The position numbers and the translations under genes are program-made. A stretch of DNA of 64,000 bases from Eudorina sp. 2006-703-Eu-15 (Eukaryota; Chlorophyta; Chlorophyceae; Chlamydomonadales; Volvocaceae). This document shows positions 1-12,300 of the stretch, one piece after another. Within the stretch, counting starts at the first letter, position 1, and each line of letters begins with the position of its first letter. The stretch is taken from the NCBI GenBank assembly GCA_003117195.1, contig BDSI01000096.1, positions 186,001 through 250,000 on the forward strand, given 5' to 3'. The notes beneath the pieces were generated by a model that saw only the letters and a list, made by a program, of their open reading frames with translations, was not told the DNA's origin and ran no database searches.

Positions 1-607
1 ACAGGCCGCGTAGACCTGCCGGGTCACAACGAATGCGCACAGCACGCAGCACGCATTACATAACGCTGCGCACCGGTCGGTTCCAGGAGGGAGGGAGCTC
101 ACTGTGTTCACTGTGCTGGTGGTGGTGCGGGTTCTCGGGGTCTCTAGATCTCTGGACCGCTTTAATGGAGAGAGGGCGCTGCGGACAAGCCGTTGAAGTG
201 GACTCGACTCGTTGAACCAAACGCCTGGTCAATTATAACGTTGCGGCGATTGCGCACAAGCCAATGCTCAAGTAAGTATGGTCTGTATGGACACGTGGAT
301 TGCTGCGCCGGTGTCGGCATACAAATGCATGATGGCAGGTGCCTGCTGCAGTCTGGACGAGCGGCGCGGGCCGCCCCCGGCTGTCAGGGGTGTCGTACTG
401 CTAGTCATACTGCTGGCCGTACGGGCGCGGGCCAGCGGGCGCGGTGTGCAGCTGTACGACACCTGCACGACACCGGGCCGCCGGGCGCACATGTGTAGAG
501 CCGTCCGTCTGTTGGCCCCTGGATCGCAATTATCCTGATCGTGTGCCGCGGTGGTCGGTACCAAGCGCTTATTCGATGTAGCAGGACGGCGGACATTGAT
601 CGACCTG

Positions 608-640
608 TCCATCCATCCATCCATCCATCCATCCATCCAT
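608..640. repeat. (ATCC)n microsatellite
   Basis: About eight uninterrupted copies of the 4-base unit ATCC, seen directly. It lies in DNA with no supported gene. Confidence 0.95.
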
Positions 641-1369
641 AGACGTGGTGGTGGACGGGGGCTGTGGCCTGTGGGTCTGTGGGTCTGGGAGGTGAATGCG
701 ACGGCCATGGTCCGGCGCCAGAAAGTGGGGCTCCACTGCCACAATGGTTGATGTGGTGCTCACACCGCAATGAGGCAGGCACACGCGCTTGCTTGGGTCG
801 CTGTGCCGCAGCACCCGGCAAGCTTGTGTGCGTTGTCGCAATGGCCTCACCTGCCGCTGCGCCTTGGGCTATTGCGGCCGGGTTGCATGCAAGTGCGCCG
901 ACGTTGCGGGCTAGCAGCAGCAGCAGCATACTCTATGGGATGTAGGCGTGTGGCTGCAGTGGGGGGTGGGGGACGGTGGGGGAGAAACAGCAATTGGAGG
1001 GTTATTCCTTTTGTGTGATAATGAGTGATAACGAATCTGACGAAAGGAAGGTTTTCTGAATGAAACGCAAAGGAAACCAAAGTGTTTTTTGCACGCAGAG
1101 GACTTCCAGCATTATAAGGGGCGGCTATACGGCGGTTGGTGCCAGATAAGGATTGACGTTCGGGTTCTGCAGCTACACGACCTACATTGCGTGGTTGCGA
1201 AGAGGCCGTGATGCAGCTTCACGGTAGCCGGCGCGTTGAATGGGGGTTTTGTTCGGTGTCCATCGCCGTGCCAGCAAAGGTTGTGACCCCCCGGTACGGC
1301 AAGCCATGAGTGAGTGCTATCTGTCACGCATGTGGCATGTGTGTGTGTGCTTAGGAAAAAACCCGCGCA

Positions 1370-1396
1370 TGTGTGTGTGTGTGTGTGTGTGTGTGT
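1370..1396. repeat. (GT)n microsatellite
   Basis: Uninterrupted GT dinucleotides, preceded by a sequence resembling dispersed family B (gtgtgtgcttaggaaaaa). Confidence 0.9.
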
Positions 1397-2528
1397 TGCG
1401 GTGTCGTACAATCAGCAGTGGAGGCGGATCCTGCGCTTAACGCCCCCTTCGGCACGGAAGTGCTCTAGGGGTTCTCGCACGACGGTCATCCAGCCTTGCG
1501 CGTGTGTTCCTGGCTATCTTTTGTGATACCGTAGATGGAATTGGAGAATGTTAAAGCGGACACCAAACAGAGGGATCATCGGTGGACCTCTGCCAGGCGG
1601 AGCAAACCCATACCCCCGGATTCGAATCGCGGATCGCTGGACAGGATGCCCGTGTCAGAATGTTACAGTGGGGCCCCCAAAAAGGAAAATCCGTCGGCAC
1701 CTGCCAGGAGAGACGGAAAGCCCTGGATGCGGCGCCCCGCCGACCTAGCAGCGAGCGAGGCAGCCCCACTGGATGGAGAGATCGGCTGCACCACGTGGCT
1801 GAGACTGACTGCTGGCTTGTCCGCAAGCTGCTGTCGTGAGAGCCGGCCCGTCTGGACATGAAGTTGCGGAGGTGAAGGAGCGGCGCCACCCACCAGAGAG
1901 AGGGAGCAGCTCGGCTAGGTACAACCGCCGGGATGTCCCACGGCGACACCTGCCGTCACACCCCGCAGTTCCGCTGACAGCCCGTGTGCTGACACCCCAT
2001 CGGTGGTCGTTCGGACAGCGGGACCTTCGTCGAGGGGGCGTTTCGGCGACTGGGTGGCCGAAGACAATTGGCGCGGATTGCCGGAGCGAAGCGTACGGGG
2101 AGGATTTGGGAGTACGACCGGGATCTCCAGGGGGGGGGACACGGAACCCGTGCAGAAGCACACGGCCTGTCAGCGTGTGGACGACCCGTACGGCTGCCGC
2201 AAGGCGAACGGGTGCCCCTGGCGGGTGGTGTCGATACCGCCGTGCCGCCGAAGCGGTGCGCGCAGCGCCAATTGACACGGCTCGGTGGGCGGGGGGCCCG
2301 TTTGGAAGAACCGTCATCGCCACCACTAGACACGACGCGGCGGGAGGCTGCCCCACCCCACGTGCACACTACCCGGCAACCCGGGCGGCGGCGGGACAGC
2401 GACGCGGCGCTGTTGCTGTTGAGGACATGACGTTCTACACGCGCCGTACGGTCCTTAGCTCTGTTACGGTATCTTTGCGGGCATTACGACGCACTTCCAC
2501 TAACACAGTACTGGCCCCCAGTGCGACA

Positions 2529-5500
2529 TCACAAGTCCGGCGGGTCGTCATCGTCGTCGTCGGCGGCCGTCACCGCCGCCCGGCGGACCTCCTTGAGCGC
2601 CGTACCCGACCCGGCAGGGCCGGCACACACGCCGGGCACGCGCCCGCCGCCACCGGCCCCCGCCGCGGCGCCGCCCGAGGTGGCGGTCGTCGCGGCGGCG
2701 GTCCCGGAGGTCCCCGGCACCTTGGGTCTCAGCTTGGCCACATCCACGACAGGTTTGGAGGGGTCCTCCTTGGGCATGGTGATGACCAGCTGGCCTGGGG
2801 GAGGAGGAGGATGGGAGGAGGAGGGGCAGGAGGAGGGGCAGGAGGAGGGGCAGGAGGAGGTTGGAGGAGGGGCAGGAGGAGGTTGGAGGAGGTTCGTGAA
2901 TGCGGAGAATAGAGGCCGAGCGGGTCGCGGGGTGTGGATAAGAAAACCAAGCCGCGAGGAACGAGCAGTCACTGTGGGTGTGGAACTGTGGATGGTGTGG
3001 GTGGTGCGGGCGGGGTCCCCTCCGCCAGAGGGCCATGGAAGCGTGGACCTGGAAGCGGGGACAGCGGCTCGCCCGCGCAACCCGGTTAGCGTTACCATCA
3101 CCACACGCACCACTGCTTTGGCGCCCTCCCAGCCCAGGCCTTCCCAGCCCAGCCCAGGCCTTCCCAGCCCAGCCCAGGCCTTCCCAGCCCAGCCCAGGCC
3201 TTCCCAGCCCAGCCCAGGCCTTCCCAGCCCAGCCCAGGCCTTCCCAGCCCAGCCCAGGCCTTCCCAGCCCAGCCCAGGCCTTCCCAGCCCAGCCCAGACC
3301 TCCCAGCCCAGACCTCCCAGCCCAGGCCTTCCCAGCTCAGCCCAGACCTCCCAGCCCAGACCTCCCAGCCCAGACCGACCTCCCCGCCCAGACCTCCCAG
3401 CCCAGACCTCCCCGCCCAGACACCCAGCCCAGCCCCTCCCAGCCCAGCCCAGCCCAGGCTTTCCCAGCCCAGCCCAGGCCTTCCCAGCCCAGCCCAGACC
3501 TCCCAGCCCAGCCCAGGCCTTCCCCGCCCCGCCCCGCCCCGCCCTCATCTCGCCCCACCCTTGGCCCCAGCCGCCCAAGACCCCACCCGCCGCACCGGTG
3601 GTCATGTTCCGCTGCGCCCTGGCCGCATCCGGCCGCACCTCGCACGGCAGCAGCAGCTGCAGCAGCTTGCCCTTGACGAGCAGCCGCACGAAGGTGGGCT
3701 GCAGGTCGGTCTGGAGGAGCGAGGTGTCAAGGAAGCGCCCCACCGCCACCTCCAGGACCAGCGAACCGCCGTCGGGGGACTCCTCAAGCGAGAAATCCCA
3801 CCTGGCCGGGGCGGCACGGCCATTGGCGTGGGGCGTGAAGTATGGACGGACGGGGAGGGTCGGGTATAAGCCCATCCCGAAACACCGTAACCCAGACCAA
3901 TTCATCAGAAAAGTTGAAGAAGGGGAACGAACAACGGATATTGGGAGGGGGTCACGTACACAGCTGGTCGGGCCTCCGCCGCCCGAGAAGAAGGGGAGGA
4001 GCTGGCCATGTGTAGCCCCCTGGGGGTTCAGCATCCCTGCCCGCCGCCGAGCCCGCCCGCATCTCGATGGTGCACCGCCTCGGCCCCCTCTCCCCCGCCG
4101 ATCCGCGCAGCCCACCTGCCCTCGTTCTTCTGGTAGATGCGGTCTGTGTCCGTGATCTCGGGGAAGGTCTCCAGCCGGGGCGGCTTGGGCGCCGGGTCCA
4201 GCGCGCTGGGCTGGGCGGCCCCGGCCTTCTTCTTCTCCTCCGCCTCGCGGTTGGCGGCCTCCTGAAAGCGAGTGGGAGTGTGGTTTGGGGTTTGGCGCAG
4301 GAATTGATGGTGAATTGTTGAATTACCAACGCAATGTTGCAGCGATCCCACAGACACGTGAGCGATCCCAGCAGGGACCCATCCACTTACGACCGGCCCA
4401 GCAGGGACCCCCGACCCATCGACCCACGACCGACCCACGCACCGACCCACGCACTGACCCTCGCACCGACCCATGGGCCCAACCCACCATCTCGCGGTGC
4501 TCCAGGATGCGTGTGGCGGCGCACCAAGGCCGCACCAGCTCGCCCTTCTCATCCAGGTAGCCGGTCTCCGGCACCTCCGCCACCGCCGCGCCGGTCTCGT
4601 CGTACAGGCTGTCGTCCTCCACCGCGCCCGCCGCCTCGACGTCCACGCCCTCCGCGCGCAGCTCCGCGAGCAGCGCCGCCTCCAGCTCGGGCAGCGCCTG
4701 CGCCGCGGCGATCCGCTCCGAGGGCTTGATGGCCTGGCCATCCTGCGGGGAGTGATGGGTTCAGGGCGGGTGCGGGTGGGAGGGGTAGGTTCGGGGGCCA
4801 GGGGACGGTGACGGGGACGGTGACGGGGACGGGAAGGCATACAGCGCGTTGGATGGCAGAGGCGTGAGTGGAATGAGCGACCGGATGCGTGGATGGACGC
4901 CTGGGGAGGTGATGGGATGGGATGGGAGGTGATGGGAGGTTGGGGCAGTAGCGGGCGCGCTGCGTGAGGAGGTGAGGTAGATTGCGTTGGGCTGGTGCGG
5001 GGATGTGTCAAGGGGTTGGGACGGCGCTAGGGTGTGGGTCGCAACTTATTATTATTAGGATGTGCCCCTGTGCCCCTCCCATGGGCCCCCGCCCTCTCTC
5101 TCCCCCTCTCCCTCTCCCACCAGCAGGGTTTCTTACCAGCTTTTTGAGCTGCGGCAGCTTGGCCACCACGTACTGCCGGTAGCCGTGCCAGTCGCTGCAG
5201 GGGTTGCCCAGCAGGTACAGCTCCTGCGGCAGGGGCCCAGCGGAGCCGGCGCGTGGATGGGGGCAACCAGCGGGCGGGACGGGTCGTGTGGGACCCGCCG
5301 GGCGGCAACCGGATCGACACACACACACACACACGACTCAGTTGCAATTCTATACACACGACTCAGTTTCCTTGTACACACACACATATATATATGTATA
5401 TATACCGGTATCGCGGCTCAGTTTTCTATCACACACACACACATACATATATATATACAGAAGATGAGAAGCATGTTCTACTCGACTGCCCGGCTTATGA

Positions 5501-7052
5501 TACAATACGCGCTGAGGAAGGGTTTCACCGCCCTAACACTATGAGGGAGGCGATGGCCTGGGATCCGGCTCGTTTGGCAAAGATGTTGGAGCGCATGTGG
5601 GCTCACCGTAATTCTATCGTGCCCTTTGGGCGCTAGTCTCCTGTTACTGTTACTCCTGTTAATGCGGTAATGCAAACCAGTGCTTTTGGGCGTTTTGTTT
5701 GCCCTTGGGCCTCCGGCTCGTATGGGTATGTGCAGGTATGGGGTTACGCACCCCCAACCATGTAACACACACACACATATACACTGCATACTCGGACCCA
5801 GCATGCCTGACGTGTGGGAGAGAGACGCTTCGCTCTGACTCAGCTGGGCGGACAGGCCCGCCGGACGGTGCAACATTAGCTAATACGATTAGGTTGGGAC
5901 ACGGGATCAGGCCACCTTCACCACACCGACAGGGGCGCGCCTCCGGGTGGCTGAGAAACACGCCCTTGGGTGCTGCAAGGACTTGAGGAGGTTGAACAGC
6001 GGGCTGCAAGGCGCAGCCCGCCCAGGTTGGGCTTCTGCCCATCACTAGTGGGGTTTCCCCCGTGTGTAAATCCTACATCCATCCAAACCCGGGCCCCTGT
6101 GCCCACGCCATCCGCTCAACGCCCCTCCCTGGTCCAGCACCAGAGGCCGGAACCAGAGGCCCAGAGAACGTTCCCCTGACCTGAGCCCAACCCGACACTT
6201 GGCTGCCTCGCAGCACCATCGGTGTGACTGTAGGTTGCTGGGGAATAGGTAGGTGGCTGGGGAATAGGAAGACATGAACCGAAACACAGTCCGTGTTCGA
6301 CCGGTCCTCCCATCCACCCCGCTCCGTGCGTTGCATTCCCTCGCATGGCCCTACACGACGCCTCTGGCCGTTCTCATACGGGCGCAATAAAGGGCAAAAC
6401 GTCGAGGACATGGCAAACAAGGCGGTAGCCTTAGGCAAGGGAGCAGTCGTTCGAGGGCGCTTACTTCGAGGTGCAGGTTCGACCGAAGGCTCTCCACAGT
6501 CAGCAGTCCCGCCTTGCCGACGAAGTTGATTGTGAGATCAAGCTTTTTCAGGCTCTCACATCGTTGCAGATTCTGAAGCTTGGTGATGTTGTTGACGGCC
6601 AAGTTCAGGTACTCCAGCTCCTGCGGTACGGGACCGAACGGCGGGGTATGCCGTGCATGAAAAGCGCCCGCCTTAACCTCGTTCATCCTTGCGCACGCGT
6701 TGAAAACTTTTACTTTTAAGCCCTAAGCCAGCAGCAGATGGCATCCAAGGACACCAGCCTGCGTGGAGAAAAGAAAGTGACCCACCTTCAACTTGTGAAG
6801 GTTCTGTATCTTTCCAATAAGATTATTTTGCAAATACAAGATCTTCAGCTTTGGGCAGAGCTGTCCCAGCAACTCAATTTTCTCGATGTTCTGTTGGTGC
6901 AGCGCCACCTCCTCCAACGTCGACACCATACCCTCATTGTGCTCCGCCCTCTGCACTGAAGACAATGCAGATCACTTTGCAGTTATGGCTCATACGGTAG
7001 ATGCAATTCTTTTTCTTGCCTGCCGAATGAGTCGCTCTGTTATTCGGCCCAT
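2529..7052 (-). CDS. DNAAF11: DNAAF11/LRRC6 dynein-arm assembly factor
   Basis: Cytoplasmic factor needed to pre-assemble ciliary dynein arms (LRRC6/TILB/Seahorse family). Exons, 5' to 3' on the minus strand: 7052-7020, 6950-6786, 6620-6465, 5223-5137, 4742-4488, 4261-4116, 3801-3596, 2794-2529; phases agree throughout, giving 437 residues (human LRRC6 has about 466). The start [11 protein letters not shown] aligns with the family N-terminus and is followed by [11 protein letters not shown]22-type leucine-rich repeats fill roughly residues 20-120 ([26 protein letters not shown]), then the LRR cap ([16 protein letters not shown]), an acidic linker and a CS-like beta domain starting near residue 281 ([18 protein letters not shown], then QLVITMPK). 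The tail ends in an Asp run. Intron 1 uses a GC donor. Introns hold minisatellites and a LINE fragment. The family assignment is firm; expression was not assessed. Confidence 0.93.
2810..2892. repeat. GGAGGAGGGGCA purine minisatellite in DNAAF11 intron
   Basis: Imperfect tandem copies of GGAGGAGGGGCA lie in intron 7 of DNAAF11, just upstream (in the gene's sense) of its last exon. On the gene's sense strand this makes a long C/T-rich run next to the acceptor, so it may serve as an extended polypyrimidine tract. Confidence 0.85.
3131..3535. repeat. 20-bp minisatellite (TTCCCAGCCCAGCCCAGGCC)n
   Basis: About nine near-perfect 20-base units (3131-3300) are followed by degenerate variants containing CCCAGACCT to about 3535. 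The array lies in intron 7 of DNAAF11. It keeps frames open on both strands and creates long false translations rich in Gln/Pro/Ser or Gly/Leu/Trp. Confidence 0.95.
4391..4482. repeat. degenerate CGACCCACGCAC tandem repeat
   Basis: Imperfect 12-base units with CGACCCA cores, immediately downstream of exon 5 of DNAAF11 in the gene's sense, inside intron 5. Confidence 0.8.
5318..5459. repeat. CA/TA microsatellite cluster
   Basis: Three (CA)n tracts alternate with (TA)n tracts and direct repeats of ACTCAGTT. The cluster directly abuts the LINE-derived fragment that begins at 5460, so the microsatellite marks the 5' truncation point of that fragment. Confidence 0.85.
5460..5636 (+). mobile_element. 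3' end of a non-LTR retrotransposon ORF2 (truncated)
   Basis: The translation [19 protein letters not shown] resembles the zinc-finger-like C-terminus found after the reverse transcriptase in many LINE-type ORF2 proteins (E-x-E-H-x-L-x-x-C-P). The frame ends in a proper TAG at 5634-5636 and is followed by a TGTTACTGTTACTCC tail. Nothing of the endonuclease or reverse transcriptase remains; upstream is microsatellite. It lies antisense in intron 3 of DNAAF11. I infer a 5'-truncated insertion, as is typical of target-primed reverse transcription. Confidence 0.7.
6951..7019 (-). other. GC-AG intron 1 of DNAAF11
   Basis: Between the start exon and the first LRR exon the only donor that fits is CAG|GCAAGA; the acceptor is GTGCAG|AGG. 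The join gives RQ-RAEHNE, collinear with the family. GC donors usually carry just this strong AG|GCAAG consensus. Confidence 0.8.
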
Positions 7053-8264
7053 TCCGGCAACAGAAACGTTTCAATGCTACCAATGTCTTATCAATCAACT
7101 ACCTACTTAGGCCACAATGAATTGCTCCTTTCAAGATCACTCCTCACAAAAATGAACGTTCTTGGGCCATCCATGTCTGCTTATTGCACAAAGGACGAGA
7201 TAAGAATCATACAAAAATGCATGTAATTTCTGGTCATATTAAGCTCATGGTATAACGAAACGATTCACTGCCCTCTCCGGCTCCGAAACGACGCGCCAAA
7301 CCCATTAGTTGACTGACGCACTGCGTTGTGCCATTACATCAGGTAAACTGCAGAACATATGCAAACCTACATGCAACCAATTGAGATACCCTTTATGGCA
7401 AGCACTGCCGAACCAACTGCAAAATAGATGTTCATGTAAGGATGTACCATCTGCAACGTAATAATACGTAGAATTTATGTAACAACTATTTGCAGGCTTT
7501 CCAATCATGGGATCCGGCATCCGGGTACTGGGTTCCGGGAACTGGCAGTATCAGAGGCCTCTGGGCAGTATCAACTTGCAACGACAAACGACCGATTACA
7601 ACGGCCTCCTCCTCTTGGGCATAGGACCCTCGCCGGCTCCTGACAGGACAACATACAGCTTAAAGCATGTAATTCAGCCATGCAATAACGCTAGTAAATT
7701 CATATAAAATGCTGAAATAGAGGGAAAGGTCATTGCACAGGTTCCAACGCGACCCGTGAGATAGACCCGTGCGTCGCACCCGTGACCGAGGAGACTAGCC
7801 CAGAGCTGCAATACGAACACCGTCACGAGTCGTGCACAAATTTGTATAATAAATAAGTTATTATATCCAGTGTTTATTGACGAAGTAAAAAGCACCTCGT
7901 TACTCTGAAGTTCTTCGGTTCCTGACAAGGCACGCCAGGCCACGCCGATACGTCGCTGTCACAGCCTTCACTGTTTTCTGTCTATACAAAATTACTTCTA
8001 TTTTAGACGTCAACGGATTTGACGGGGGTCTTACGGCGTAGTCTTTCATCAAATACTGCCGCGTCTCGTCAATTCCCAGCTAACAGGCGTTAACCACCTG
8101 TAAGCAACCCTGGCAGGTCATCTCATGTTGGTCTTGTGCCAAATCATCACACATTTTCATTATCTCAACTGTTTCGTTCACTTTTTTTTCGTTCACTTCG
8201 TTCCACTCCCTGCCACTCAGGTCCCTTCACCAGCTCGCTCAATCACTCCAATCACTCATTCTAG
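7053..8264. promoter_or_regulatory. divergent intergenic region DNAAF11 / exonuclease-helicase
   Basis: This 1.2-kb interval separates the start codons of two divergently transcribed genes and is visibly AT-richer than the coding DNA. It should contain both 5' untranslated regions and promoters. I see no clear TATA box or other assignable motif. TTCGTTCACTT occurs twice near 8173-8200, and a purine/pyrimidine-rich 5' leader precedes the ATG at 8265. No protein-coding stretch can be supported inside it. Confidence 0.6.
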
Positions 8265-9246
8265 ATGGGACACACCGCGTCCAAAGAGGCGGGCCAAGCA
8301 GCACCACCGGCCCCAGAACGTCCGGCAGACATGGGCGTGAAGCCTCGGCTGCGTGCCTGCTTTGACGAGCCACGCGATTCACAGAGCCTGCCCTCCTGCG
8401 CCAGCTCTGCGTCCATCTCAGCGACGTCAGAGCTCAGCACGACCTCCTCCTCCTACTACTCGCGCTCTACTTCCACTCCGAGTCTTGCGCCGTCTTCAGG
8501 CGCGCTTGGCAGTCTGTCGGACGTCAGCGGTGTGAGCGGCTGCAGCGACCCACCTGCAGTTCGGGGCAGCTCGCGTGCCGGGGCGGAGGGCTCCAACCAA
8601 AGCCCTGGTGCAGATTTGAAGGCCATTACGAAGGCCCTGTCCGCAGCAGAATCCGTCCCCGGGTCGACTCCTCAGCGACCCCCGACGCCGCCTCCGCGGA
8701 CTGCAACCGCCGCCGCAAGCCGCCGACAGCCACAGCAGCCCCCACGCCAGCAGCCCCCGACCTCCCCGCCGCGCGCCGACCGCACATCCGTGATAGAGCT
8801 CCAGCCGCCGGTGCTCGGCCTGGAAAGGGTGGAGGTGCTTGTCGTACAGTTGGCTGACGTCACGCCGAGACACACCGACTGGCTCACCGCCGGTTGGGCG
8901 GAGGCGCAGCGGCAGGCCGACCCGCTCGCAGGCGGTCGTCGACCCTTGTCACCTCAGCCGCTCCCCATGGTCATCGGGTTCGACACCGAGTTCATCGGCG
9001 ACCAGCTCGCGCTCGTGCAGCTGGGCTGCGGCGGACGGGTGCTGCTCGTGCGGGTTCCGGAGCAGCGCCCCACGTCGCCGACACAACCCCAAGCGGTGCC
9101 GGCCAGAGGTGCGGTCAGAGGTGCGACCGGAGGTGCGGCTGACACCAGCAACGGCGGCGATGCCGGCGGCGGCAGGGGCAGCAGCACTCCGCTGGGCTCC
9201 GCGGCTGGCGGGCGCACCCCCCTGGACAGCAGCAGCAGCACGCGGA

Positions 9247-9311
<65 letters not shown>

Positions 9312-12300
9312 GCCCAGTCGGCTCGAGGTCATCCCTTCCGGTGGCCGGAGGCGCTCGGGGCGCTGTTGTGTGACCCGGCAGTGCCCAAGGCGGCTGCGGA
9401 GGCTTGGCAGGACGCGTTGATGATGTTCGCCGCGTTCGGTGGGTGCAGCCAGGAAATTGGTTCCTGGGAGGGTATTTCGTACACACTGGGGACAGGGGAG
9501 GCTTTGGTGGGTGTTCGCCTTGGAGCGGGGAGAGCGGGGAGATTCAGCGGGAGACGCATACTGTGTGAGTTCCTGGTGGTTATTGTCACGATACTTTGCC
9601 GTGCGCAGCAGTTTCGTACGCACTCCGCACCAAATCGTGCCAATCGACCCCTACACGACCGGGCACCGGGCTCCCTGTACGAAGCCGTTCAGGACCGGGT
9701 CCCTGGCATCGCCCCCCCGTTCTGCTGGCTCACGCTGCAGGTCTGAAACTCCGAGGCGGGCTTGACCTGACCGCTGCCTGCCCGCCATCCCCGGAGGACA
9801 AGAAGCGGGGCCGCAAGAAGCTGTCTCTCTTCGCCATCTTTGAAGGTTTCTTCCCGGACTCAACCCTGGCCAAGGACAAGACCATCAACCATTCCAAGTG
9901 GTTTGCGAGGCCTTTCAGCGAACAGCAGGTAGGGACAGGTCTCGGGTTGGTATTGCGTACCCTTTGACAACCAATCTTATCATTAAGGATGTTAATGTGG
10001 ACCCCGCGGGTCGTCGGTGACCAGCCAAAGGTTCTTCACCATACACTGCACTGCCCGATCTTTCCGTCGCCGTGTATCGTACAGTCGAATGTACGATTTG
10101 CGCTGGTCGATCCAGCTGTCCCTCGTGTGTTTGGGTTCTCATCGCCGATCAGCGCTGCTCGGCGTGCCTTCATCATCGTGTACTCGTTGCGACGTTACCC
10201 GATTACTTGGCTCGCCCTCGCCCCTGGATGGCCCTCGCGCGCGGCACTCTTGACCGCAGATCAAGTACGCGGCGCTGGACGCCTTCGTGTCGTACACCTC
10301 CGGTGTTCGTGTGCTGCAACGCGCTGGCGGCGGAGCTGGGGCGTCGACCCCCAGCAGCCCCCACCCGCTCGTGGACCTTACGCTGCCGTCGCACTCCGAA
10401 GTGGCCCTTGCGGCTCAGTGGGTGCTTACTAGCCAGTTCCAGGAGGCTGGCAAGCCCAAGCGCACCAAGCACGACTTCTTAAGCGCCAAATTCGTTGTGC
10501 AGAAGGTACGGTGCCTCCAAAGATAAGCTGCAGTACGGTACGGTACGGTGCGGTACAAGTACAATTATACATGCCTCACTGTGCATCATGATTGTTCCTG
10601 TTTGATCATATACCCTGGCTAGCATATACCCTGGGTACATTATCCTTTAACAACGATACCCTGGGCGGTGCGGGACGGCACCATATGTACCTTTGGCGGA
10701 TGTATACGTACATTGGGTACATGCCGCGTTTGTTGGATCGAGTCCGTGGGACTGGGACCTCACGAGATTGCCCCCCGCCGCCGCCGCGATGTTGCCGTAC
10801 ACACACACGACGACGCGCGCAGAAGACCGGGCAATTGGCGCTGGAGGTTCATATGAGTCGCTTCAAGACGCGGCTGCGGCGGCACTGCTGGGTGGAGGTG
10901 CGGCTGCCGGACGACGTCACATCACGCCGCATCACCGGCAAGTGCGTGTTCCAGATGGGCAAGACGGCGCACGTCGCGAGCCTGCGATGGGCGGGCGGCG
11001 GCAGCGGAGGTGCGGAAGCGGGGCGGGTGGTGGGCTGGGTGCGTGGGGCCCGGGATGGCAGGCGAGATGAGGGTCTGCGCGGGGGTGCGCGTGTGTGGGC
11101 CTTCGCCTTCTGCGGAGAGCGGCCTAAGGGCCCGCCGGATAACATGCAGCACTCAGATGCGCGCGCCGTGACGGGTGGCCCATCGTGTCCATTCCTGTCG
11201 TGGGAGGGCGCTATGAATGAATGGTGTTACAGCGGACCCACGGGTCACAAGTGACAAGGGCGCCGCACGCAAACCATCTTGGGAGTTCCCGATCCCGCGA
11301 GCGCGGCCTTGCCCGAAGAACTGGACGTACGGTAATCTTGCCCCAGTGCCAAGTTGCCAACGAACCCAGCTATCCTGCCTTACCTGCCGGCCTGTACCCT
11401 CCTGCCCTACCTACCTGCACTGTAAAATGCCTGTACCCTCCTACGGCACTCACTTCTGCTGACTTCCCTGCTGCGGCTGCTGCTGCGGCTGCTGACCTGC
11501 CCGGCAGGCGGGAGCGTGAAGCCGGGGGAGGTGTCGGACAAGGTGCAGAGCATCGAGATGGAGGAGCTCCGCGACACGGCCGAGGAGGCGGCTGTCAAGG
11601 AGCTGATCGCCGAGGTGCGCTGCTGCTGGGCTTTGATGTGGTGTGGGGTGTGGGTTTGAAGGAAACAACGAACCCAGACACACATGGGGTGGGGTGTGGG
11701 TCTCGGACACCAGGGGGCCGCACCGAAAGGTCGAATGGACTCCAGCGGCTCGGGTCCCACCGGTGGTGGTCTCGGAGGGGCCCCGAGCGACTGCGCGACA
11801 CCGAGCGTTCGTACACTCGCACTCGGGGCCGCCCGAGTCTCCGTTGATCCCCTAACGGAGTTGGGTGTGTTACTCCCCCGACTGATAACCGTACCTGTCT
11901 ATCTGATATTTAAGCCCCGCAATAAATCCAACCCCGCAGGCGATGTGTGGCACGAACTCGCTGCTCGGTCACCCGCTGGCCAAGGGCATCTTCGGGGGCG
12001 GGAGCCTCCTGCTGCGGCCCCTGGGAGCCGAGCGTGCGGCATCATCGTCATCATCCGCGGTCCCTGGGAGCAGCGGGGTGCGGCACGAGGTGGCGAGGCT
12101 GCATGGCGCCGGCAAGCTCAACGAGTCGCAGCGGGAGGCCGTGGAGGCGATCCTGTGCGGCGACCGCGCGGTGCAGCTGGTGCAGGGGCCCCCGGGCACA
12201 GGTGCGCGCGCGCGCGTGTGTGTTTAGATAAGAGACGCGCCCGACCCAAAACGCGCGTGTGTGTGTAAGCTTGCTCAATCTGTGGCCGTTGCACAGCCTG

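Larger units (their letters stand above)
1..2528. other. 5' flank of window, no gene resolved
   Basis: I see no recognisable protein family here on either strand. Reading frames stay open for up to about 1 kb (for example 1836-2912 on the plus strand), but their translations are Arg/Pro/Gly-rich mixtures typical of frames left open by high GC. The stretch holds an (ATCC)n microsatellite at 608-640 and a (GT)n tract at 1370-1396. A family-B-like repeat sits at about 1340-1375. The part next to 2528 is expected to hold the 3' untranslated region of the minus-strand DNAAF11 gene; a minus-strand TGTAA lies near 1662-1666, rather far from the stop codon. Confidence 0.5.

Noticed and set aside
1600..1640. 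tRNA-like B box (GGATTCGAATC)
   Set aside because: No matching A box, acceptor stem or anticodon arm could be built on either strand.
2529..4115. A 528-residue minus-strand open frame
   Set aside because: It fuses three real DNAAF11 exons through introns kept open by a 20-bp minisatellite; the homologous blocks are separated by good splice sites.
2521..4155. A 544-residue plus-strand Pro/Gln/Ser-rich open frame resembling an extensin
   Set aside because: Its repetitive part is the minisatellite and the rest is the complement of DNAAF11 exons.
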